Below, piece by piece: positions 8,401 through 13,352 of a stretch of 13,352 nt of DNA. Position numbers and translations under genes: made by a program. The DNA lies in assembly GCA_005223375.1 (NCBI GenBank), contig RXOD01005586.1, positions 1 through 13,352 on the forward strand. The letters are read 5' to 3'. The notes under the pieces were generated by a model. The model did not search any database. It was not told the origin of the DNA and worked only from the letters and a program-made list of their open reading frames with translations. Positions within the stretch are counted from its first letter, which is position 1. Each line of letters starts with the position of its first letter. Source of the stretch: Amoebophrya sp. AT5.2 (taxonomy: Eukaryota > Sar > Dinophyceae > Syndiniales > Amoebophryaceae).

Positions 8401-8670
8401 TCTCGGCCTGTGCGATGGGATTTCAAATGGAAGTCAGTCCACGAAGCGGTCTGTATGTACTTACTTACTTAGACACGACGAGTACTTATGTAGAGAATGA
8501 CAGATCCGAGTAGAGAATCGCAGACTGACTTCTACCCGCGTGGCCACCAACTTCCGGAGAAAGGGATGAACGGAGAGCGGGTCATCGGACTCCGATTCAA
8601 CATCCGATGCCCCGTGCACCTCTGCCCCGTGCACCTCCACCTCCGCACCCACCACGTCCGTCTGCAACAT
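5415..8670 (-). CDS. SMYD-like SET-domain protein (putative lysine methyltransferase), three exons
   Basis: Predicted S-adenosylmethionine-dependent lysine methyltransferase; target unknown. Model: exon 1 8670-8536, exon 2 8407-6487, exon 3 6007-5415, giving 882 residues plus TGA. Both introns are GT-AG and keep frame (phases 0 and 1). Order: acidic leader with a doubled EVHGA; SET N-part DRGIVAKRDIEVGEIIF (75-91); MYND-like cysteines C110-x2-C113 and C177-x3-C181 with H188; an acidic low-complexity insert (about 285-525); SET core NHSCFPN (657-663); then, across intron 2, RKGENIYMSYIDED (684-697) and post-SET C715-x-C717-x2-C720. Joining exons 2 and 3 restores the standard RxIxKGExIxxSYID run of SMYD proteins, which strongly supports that junction. 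Oddities: the middle MYND cysteine pair and the last cysteine are not visible, so one zinc site is probably lost. The ATG at 8670 follows an in-frame TAG. Exon 1 is less certain than the rest. Confidence 0.85.
6022..6133 (-). repeat. Cluster of nonamer repeats near the intron 2 acceptor
   Basis: On the plus strand ATGGTTCAT (6022-6030), GTGGTTCGT (6062-6070), GTGGTTCAT (6078-6086) and GTGGTTCAT (6091-6099) recur, with a weaker GTGGCTCAA at 6125-6133. In the transcript these read as ATGAACCAC-like elements about 15-125 bases upstream of the 3' splice site. They may be splicing-factor binding sites or remnants of a tandem repeat; neither is shown. Confidence 0.7.
6188..6263. repeat. Imperfect 31-bp inverted repeat (hairpin 1) in intron 2
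   Basis: The arm at 6188-6218 matches the reverse complement of 6233-6263 at 28 of 31 positions, with a 14-base loop. It would form a strong stem in RNA or extruded DNA. The left arm begins with 19 bases identical to the reverse complement of exon 3 positions 5969-5987. Confidence 0.85.
6270..6326. repeat. Inverted repeat (hairpin 2) in intron 2
   Basis: The arms GCAATAAACCGCTCGC (6270-6285) and GCGAGCGTTTTATTGC (6311-6326) pair at 15 of 16 positions, and TCGC/GCGA (6287-6290 with 6306-6309) extends the stem after one unpaired base. The loop contains TGTAGCTCATGTAG (6293-6306), identical to exon 3 positions 5984-5997. Confidence 0.85.
8408..8535 (-). other. Intron 1 of the SET gene (128 nt) with 10-bp terminal inverted repeats
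   Basis: Donor CGG|GTAGAAGT at 8535, acceptor ATCGCACAG|GCC at 8408, phase 0. An in-frame TGA shortly upstream of the acceptor on the transcript side shows that exon 2 cannot simply continue. GAAGTCAGTC (8430-8439) is the perfect reverse complement of 8523-8532. The repeats lie 3 bases from the donor end and 22 bases from the acceptor end. The donor is not the best consensus in the area: overlapping GTAAGT sites at 8468-8459 would shift the frame. Confidence 0.65.
8608..8637 (-). repeat. Perfect 15-bp tandem duplication in exon 1 of the SET gene
   Basis: TGCCCCGTGCACCTC occurs twice in a row (8608-8622 and 8623-8637). It encodes EVHGA-EVHGA in the acidic leader and keeps the frame, as expected for a recent duplication tolerated in a disordered coding segment. 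Confidence 0.85.
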
Positions 8671-8791
8671 GATTTTCTCCGATATTCTACCTTCAGGCTA
8701 ATCCTACATCGTGGTCACATCCTCGTTCTACTTGTTTCGAAGCGCGTGGTGACGCTCCGCAAATCTCGTGCATTTGTCAGTACAGCTAGTG

Positions 8792-8809
8792 GCAGATCTA
8801 AAGATCTGC
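8792..8809. repeat. Perfect palindrome GCAGATCT-aa-AGATCTGC
   Basis: Two 8-base arms separated by two bases lie about 120 bases upstream of the proposed SET-gene ATG. The symmetry would suit a dimeric DNA-binding protein or a small hairpin. Position is the only hint of function. Confidence 0.6.
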
Positions 8810-9043
8810 ACGAAACTTTACTTTTTCGGACTTTTCGTACTCTGCCAGTCAACATGACGAGTAGACTCGGACCTATCTAATTTCAACAGCCCGGCTCATC
8901 TCCCTACAACCTGGTTCTTGTCATGGCTCGAATGCTTTCTGTTTTGCATTCATGATGGTGCTGGCGAGTGCGTGTGAGTGTGAATAGCGTTGCACTTGCA
9001 ACCACTGCGCTAGACCCGTTCCCCGGTGCGACAGCTCCATCGT

Positions 9044-9077
9044 GATCAGAGGAGATCCTCGGAGATCATTAGTGATC
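9044..9077. repeat. Four GATC words at exact 10-bp spacing
   Basis: GATC begins at 9044, 9054, 9064 and 9074, within GTGATCA, GAGATCC, GAGATCA and GTGATCA contexts. It looks like a decayed 10-bp tandem repeat, or sites phased on one face of the helix. Confidence 0.6.
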
Positions 9078-9284
9078 ATTCTTCAGGAGCAACATGCAAA
9101 GAAACGTACTTTCGTAATCAGCTCGAACCGGTTTAAAAAAGGCGTAAGTAGTACGCGGTTGCCGGAACAGCTACCGGGCGCATTGGAGAAGGGGCGCGCA
9201 ATGCCTTGTACGGCTGGGCCTGGGCGATGGATTTCTCTGGCCTCACGCACACGCACCAGCAGGGGCAGGAGCATTATATATACG

Positions 9285-9328
9285 GTTACGGTCGTGGCGC
9301 GGGCGCCTCGATCTGATTATACCGTAAC
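9285..9328 (-). repeat. Nested inverted repeat at the stop codon of the coiled-coil gene
   Basis: GTTACGGT (9285-9292) is the perfect reverse complement of 9321-9328, which codes for the last residues before TAA (9319-9317). Inside the loop GGCGC (9296-9300) pairs with GCGCC (9303-9307). In the mRNA this would fold from the last codons into the 3' UTR, with the TAA in the loop just past the stem. It may be a 3' processing or stability structure. Confidence 0.55.
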
Positions 9329-10210
9329 GTCCTTTTTCCCGGAGAAGGTCTCGCTCGTCGCTGCCAGCGGTTCGAAAGCCGAGAGCTCCCGTTGCAGTTC
9401 GGGCAGAGTGAGACTCGCAAGCAGCGGGAACTTCTGCTTGTTCGATTCGTTCGCGAGGAACTTGCGCGCCAACGCGAACCTGTCTGTCTCCGGTGTGCCG
9501 TCTTTCTCGCTTTCCTGCTCTTGTTCCGTCTCGTCCGGTTTCCCGGCTGCCGCACTGGTTTTCGGGGCCGCCATTCCAGGCTCGACGGCAGCTTGCGCGC
9601 TGCCTGCGATTTCAGAGCATTGATGCCGATCAAATGCTCACTTCATGTTCATGCCCATCAGAAACTGATGTGTACCTAGAACAAAAGCCGTAGCAAAAGT
9701 GAATGGAGCAAAAAAGCACCAAATGACTTCCCGCCGCGGCCTAAAATTCCGCTTTCCGACGCAAAAAGTACCTTCCCCTCCTCCCGCTGCTGCGCAGGAG
9801 AATGCCGCACCTTTCTCGAGAAGAGGAGCTGGCGCCAGATTTTCTTTGTCCGCCTCTGCGCTCGCACGAAGTCCAGCACAATGCCCTTCTTCTGCTTTCG
9901 TCTCCCCAGCCAATCCGAATCCAGAACCTGATATTGAGCACGCTGAACTACTAGAGCCCGCCCCCCCAGCAGTAGAGGAGCTACTACTACTACTACTGCA
10001 CGACACCGCACCGCCGGACAGCGGGTTGAGGAAGTTTTCGCGCAGCGCCCGGTTTTCCTCGAAGGCGTGCGCAGCCTCCTGGTCGATCTTGTCCCGCGCC
10101 TTCTGAGCGAGCTCTCGAATCTGCCCGACGATTTCGGCCTGCCGCTCCTTCACCGCGGCGAGCGACTCCAGCACCCGCCGCCGCTCCGTCACGTTACAAT
10201 CCTCGCCCAT
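9317..10210 (-). CDS. Coiled-coil protein with poly-Ser tract, two exons, function unknown
   Basis: Model: exon 1 10210-9772, exon 2 9603-9317, 241 residues. I do not recognise the family. Residues 1-64 form a charged, probably helical coiled-coil segment with the heptad-like run ERQAEIVGQIRELAQKARDK. Next come a Ser/Gly/Ala-rich linker with a serine tract (70-80), partly encoded by an AGT trinucleotide run, then ADKENLAP (120-127), then an acidic C-terminal part ending in a leucine-rich helix-like stretch (about 209-229). ATG 10210 is the first ATG of its open frame. The intron join is supported by GAAG|GTACT and CGCAG|GC signals and by frame: the exon 2 frame is open from the acceptor through an internal ATG at 9574. 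Alternatives are that exon 2 is a separate 85-residue gene, or that exon 1 reads on to the stop at 9638. Confidence 0.6.
9604..9771 (-). other. Intron of the coiled-coil gene (168 nt) with two hairpins near the acceptor
   Basis: Donor GT at 9771-9770, acceptor AG at 9605-9604, phase 1. Two hairpins lie close to the 3' splice site. GAGCATTGAT-gccg-ATCAAATGCTC (9615-9639) has a ten-pair stem with one bulged base. CATCAG-aaa-CTGATG (9656-9670) is perfect. Branch-point selection might be affected. Confidence 0.6.
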
Positions 10211-10628
10211 TCTTCTTGAGTCTGTAGGGATCACTTCTCGTACATTAAAGCTGTATACTATACTCGTTAGACCCCGGCTCGGGAGTTCGGGTCTGCACCA
10301 AGCAGCTTCCAGCGCGGTCGCAGATGAGAGATACACGATATGCCCTCCTCGTCACTCCTCGTGAACTTTATCACTCCTTTTTTTTTCGCGCCTCTGAACT
10401 TCTCACTCAAAATCCGCTGCCCTGCCCGCAGTATTTCCGCCTCTTTAAGTTTCGCAATCGCAAATCAGGGCCGCGCCTCGACCTCGATTTGATGCATTGA
10501 AAGGTCTCGCTTCGATCGCTTCATCAAGTAAGAAGTCCCCGGAAGTCAATAAGTAGCTGCGCCATCTGCGCCGGCACGAGAAAAAGAAATCCGCCCCTTT
10601 ATACGGCGTCTCGCCGTACATCGCTCGG
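10211..10628. other. Intergenic region between the coiled-coil gene and the T-I-G repeat gene
   Basis: About 420 bases hold the 5' leader of the coiled-coil gene (right to left) and the 3' UTR of the next gene. The coiled-coil frame is open from 10336 but has no ATG before 10210, so the earlier part is taken as leader. A run of T (10378-10386) is present; otherwise I see nothing definable. Confidence 0.5.
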
Positions 10629-13163
10629 TCAAAGCAAGTTCGCGATGTCGCAGTTTGCCTTCACCACTTCGCCGCCGCTGCTCTTCTCCCCGAGCAATTT
10701 CTGCATCTCCGCGACCAGTCCGTCCAGGAACAACAGGTTCTTGTGGTTCCGCTGCAAAAAGCCCGCCGCTTTCTCCCCCAGATCATCGGAAGCGGAGAAC
10801 TTCAGCGTGTCCCACACGCTCTCGTCCAGCTGCACCGTCAAGTCGCATCGATGCCCCTCCCGAGGAGCCTCCGTCTTCACGTACGCCGGCCCCTGGGTGC
10901 CGAAATTCCCGAGCGCAGGCGGAGACTGGCCTCCGTACTGCGACGAGTACACGGAACACTGTGACGCGTCCAGATTTACTCCTGGGATTTGCGGGGACGA
11001 CGCGGGGATCAGAGCGGGGAGGAGTCGGGGCGGCACGGCGCCCCCGGCTCCTCTTTGAGTTTGATCGCCGTACACGGCAGCGAAGGGGTCGTAGCCTGTC
11101 GGAGATGACAGTACGCCAGCCGAGGCTCTCTCCTGCGGCTGGATGCCGAAGTTCTGGCTCCACTCCCGGTCCAAGCCCAAAGGCGGATCTGGTTGTGACA
11201 AGGAATTGGAAAACTCCACGGGATCTTCGCGGTTTTTGGGCGAGTCGAAACTGAAGTAGGTGCTGTCGTGCTTCGCTTTGTGGCTCCTGGCACTGGGCGA
11301 TGTTGAGCCGGCGTTGATCGTGTGTCGCATCGTGTACGTCTCTGTCGGCGGCGGAGCGCGCGCCTGGCGACGAATGCTGCCCGCGGGGGAATCCGATGGA
11401 TTGGCGAGATCATGAGAAACAGGCGGCAGCACCGACTCCTCGGGGATCGTGGCCGCACCGGGCCCCACTGAGTTCGACGAGATGAACTTGGCGAGGTCGG
11501 GCACGTGATTGGAGAAAACGCGGGAAGGCGCGACCAGCGGGCCGGCCACGACATTGACGGTGGCGCCGAGAACGTCGCTGTTGGGCGGAGGAGCAGGAGT
11601 GGTCGCTGCAGCGGTGAATGCGGGCTTGCCGAACACGCTAGAAGAGGAAGACGCGCTCGAACTGGACGAAGCCCCCGCGTGCGCCCCGATAGTGCCGAGC
11701 AGACTCGGATGCTGACCGTACCCGCTCAGCAGGCCGCCACTCGGCGCCGGCATTTTAGTGAACTTCGGCTTCGGCTGCGAAGCGGCGCTGCCTCCACCTA
11801 TCGCGGCGTGCTGCTGCTGCTGCGCCAAGAGCGGCGCACTATCCACGTCCCGCCCCACCGTCGCCATCAGGTTGTTCGCGTAGGAATAGGTGCCCAGACC
11901 CCCGGTCGCGGCGGCGGGGGCCGCCCGCGCCGAAGCACCCGCTGGAGCCTCCACCTTGTTGTCCTTGCTCCCAGGCTGCGACGACGCGGCGGTTGTCCCT
12001 GGGAAAACAGTGACGGTCGCGTCCAACGGCCCGGGTCGAGGCACCGCAGCCCCCCCAATCGTTCCATCCAGGTTCCAGTTTTTCAGCTTCGGGGCCAGCG
12101 CGATGGGCACCGATCCCTTCAGGCCCTGGAACCCCGGGCGGAAGGATCCCCCGCTCCCGCCGCTGCGCGCAGATCCCAGCACCAGGTCCGCGGGGTCCTT
12201 CGAGCCGGCCGACGATGCCGGGCCACCGCGCGCGGAGGGAATCCGGCCCAACGTGCCGCCGTCTTCCAGCACGTCGTTCACAGCTGCTGCGCCCGCCCCA
12301 ATGGTGCCCCCGAGACTGAAGTTTGCGGTCGGCGGGACGTTAATCGTCAAGCCCGGAATCTCCAGGGTCTTCAGGTTGGTGGGCAGCAAGCCGGTTCGCG
12401 GGTGGGCGCGTGGCGGCGTGGGTATGCGGAATCCGCACCTCTCGTACTCACGCTCCAACGGGTCCTTGTCGGCCGTGCCGCTCGAGGACGAGTGCGACTT
12501 CCCAGCGCCCATCTCGAGAACCACGTCCGTCGTGCCGCCGAGGTCACCAAAATCGTCTTCGGGAAGGACCACGGGAGACCCGCGACCAGCGACGTCGCCC
12601 CCAGGCCCGCCATTACGGCCGCCAGTACCGACATTCGACGAATAGATGTCCACCGTTCTGCAAGACATTTCGTCGGCGTCCCGCTGAAAAAACTTGTCGC
12701 GTTCGCGCAGCAGCTCCTTCGGAATCAGGTCTTCGGACGAAAGCTTAAGCTCGGAGTCCTCAGGAATCGTCGTCTGCCCAGGTTTCGCCGGCGGAGGGGC
12801 GGCTGTAGTTGTTCAGGGCGATATTTATATTTGTCAAGACCAAATGAATCCAATTTGCAACGAGCCATGAGACCCTTCCGAGGTGGAGAGAGAAACGAAT
12901 ACAAATCACGTCGATGGCAGGAGGATAGCTAACTCGCAAGCAGAAGAATCAGTACGCTTTCGCGTGCCCGTCCTCGCGGGAATCGCGAGGTCCTTGGCCG
13001 CTCCTGCGACAGGTGCTTGCGCTGGCGCCCCGCCGTCTTTGCGGTCCAACGTCTTGTACGGAGATCCGCTGCCGGCACTTTTCGCGCTGCCCACACTATT
13101 TGTGCTTCCGCCGCTCGAGGGCGGCGGGGATACCTGTCCGGACTTGCGATTCAATCCGAGCAT
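10629..13163 (-). CDS. Large low-complexity protein with recurring T-I/V-G motif, two exons (start uncertain)
   Basis: Model: exon 1 13163-12956, exon 2 12802-10629, 793 residues. I do not recognise the family. Most of the protein is Gly/Ala/Ser/Pro-rich and probably disordered, with a charged helix-like stretch (about 86-113, ELKLSSEDLIPKELLRERDK). A short motif of the form L-x-x-T-[IV]-x recurs through the middle, for example GGTIG (234-238), DGTIG (315-319), LLGTIG (437-442), LGATV (481-485) and MRHTI (561-565). The last 75 or so residues differ: CDLTVQLDESVWDTLKFSAS (722-741) and the following stretch to about 775 look like a small folded domain. An in-frame TGA upstream of exon 2, with no ATG between it and the coding run, forces an upstream exon; CTACAG|CC and AAAGC|GTACT give a frame-true join. 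The 5' exon may instead come from beyond the window. Confidence 0.65.
12803..12955 (-). other. Intron of the T-I-G repeat gene (153 nt)
   Basis: Donor C|GTACTGATT at 12955, acceptor AACTACAG at 12803, phase 1; the join encodes T-R-K-P-A-P-P. The interior is less GC-rich than the exons and has a plausible CTGAAC branch-like site shortly before the acceptor. Another AG (…GGGCAG, 24 bases further into exon 2) exists, but it would need a phase-0 donor. Confidence 0.55.
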
Positions 13164-13352
13164 TCAAATTATGAGGAAGTAAACAGAAGCGCAAGGTGGG
13201 CATTCAAGAGAAGCAGAAAGGCTCTTCACTTATGCGTGAGTAGATAGATACCGGCTGGATTGCGCGTCCATCTGGTGGAATTCGCTTCCCAGCGCCGTCC
13301 CCGGCCTTCGCCCCAGGCCCCTGCGATCGCGGGGGCGGCTCGTACCTCGCCG
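13164..13352 (-). other. Right-edge DNA: possible further exon of the same gene or 3' end of another
   Basis: From the right edge to 13252 the minus strand is very GC-rich and has an open frame encoding a Pro/Gly/Arg-rich run ending GRAIQP. A GTATCT donor follows at 13251, and an acceptor CGCAAG at 13143 would join it in phase 0 to SGQVSPPP, seven codons inside the proposed exon 1. This would replace ATG 13163 as the start and extend the gene out of the window. It could equally be the tail of an upstream gene or a leader. Confidence 0.4.

Larger units (their letters stand above)
8671..9316. other. Intergenic region upstream of the SET gene
   Basis: The region must hold the SET promoter and the 3' end of the coiled-coil gene. 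It contains a perfect palindrome at 8792-8809, a run of four GATC words at exact 10-bp spacing (9044-9077), and one arm of a hairpin around the stop codon of the coiled-coil gene. No convincing open frame or RNA gene is present. Confidence 0.5.

Noticed and set aside
7121..8500. Plus-strand open frame of 459 codons over the SET gene
   Set aside because: Rich in Leu/Arg/His/Val without domain features; the minus strand here encodes clear SET and MYND-like motifs.
9638..9771. Unspliced extension of the coiled-coil gene to the stop at 9638
   Set aside because: Possible as intron retention, but the tail is unlike the rest (Phe/Arg-rich) and good splice signals give a frame-true join to a coding-like exon.
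11505..12932. Plus-strand open frame of 475 codons opposite the T-I-G repeat gene
   Set aside because: Arg-rich shadow frame crossing the proposed intron; no recognisable content.
1..13352. tRNA, rRNA, CRISPR array or spliced-leader RNA gene
   Set aside because: I looked for tRNA T-loop words, regularly spaced repeats and the dinoflagellate spliced-leader sequence on both strands by eye and found nothing convincing.

Overview
The window looks like GC-rich nuclear DNA of a unicellular eukaryote, probably a protist. The evidence is spliced genes with GT-AG introns, a SMYD-type SET-domain protein, and long Ser/Ala/Gly/Pro-rich segments in most proteins. All five recognisable genes lie on the minus strand, separated by roughly 0.4-1.1 kb of visibly less GC-rich DNA. 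Co-directional genes, low-complexity proteins and hairpin-bearing introns would fit an alveolate of the dinoflagellate/syndinian lineage, but this placement is inference and nothing here proves it. No bacterial, phage, CRISPR, rRNA or tRNA feature was seen.

Layout from left to right; every gene reads right to left. (1) 1-2379: an amino acid/polyamine/organocation permease of the cationic amino acid transporter type, in one open frame of 793 codons whose C-terminus runs off the left edge. (2) 2380-3470: intergenic. (3) 3471-4655: an unrecognised 394-residue Ser/Pro-rich protein with 15 Ser/Thr-Pro sites and a basic helical C-terminal region. (4) 4656-5414: intergenic. (5) 5415-8670: a three-exon gene for an 882-residue SET/MYND-like methyltransferase candidate; reading frame and splice signals agree across both introns. 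(6) 8671-9316: intergenic. (7) 9317-10210: a two-exon gene for a 241-residue coiled-coil protein. (8) 10211-10628: intergenic. (9) 10629-13163: a two-exon gene, possibly with another exon off the right edge, for a protein of about 793 residues that is largely disordered, carries a recurring T-I/V-G type motif and ends in a compact folded-looking segment.

The genes do not form an evident pathway. The most unusual material is in the introns. The second intron of the SET gene holds two adjacent hairpins, a cluster of nonamer repeats, and three copies of a piece of the exon just downstream, one of them inverted and perfectly complementary over 19 bases to exon sequence encoding the SET-core YIDED segment. 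The first intron of the same gene has 10-bp inverted repeats at its two ends, and the intron of the coiled-coil gene has two hairpins near its acceptor. This pattern recalls introner-like (mobile, intron-generating) elements or splicing-control structures. All intron models were made by eye and need transcript data.
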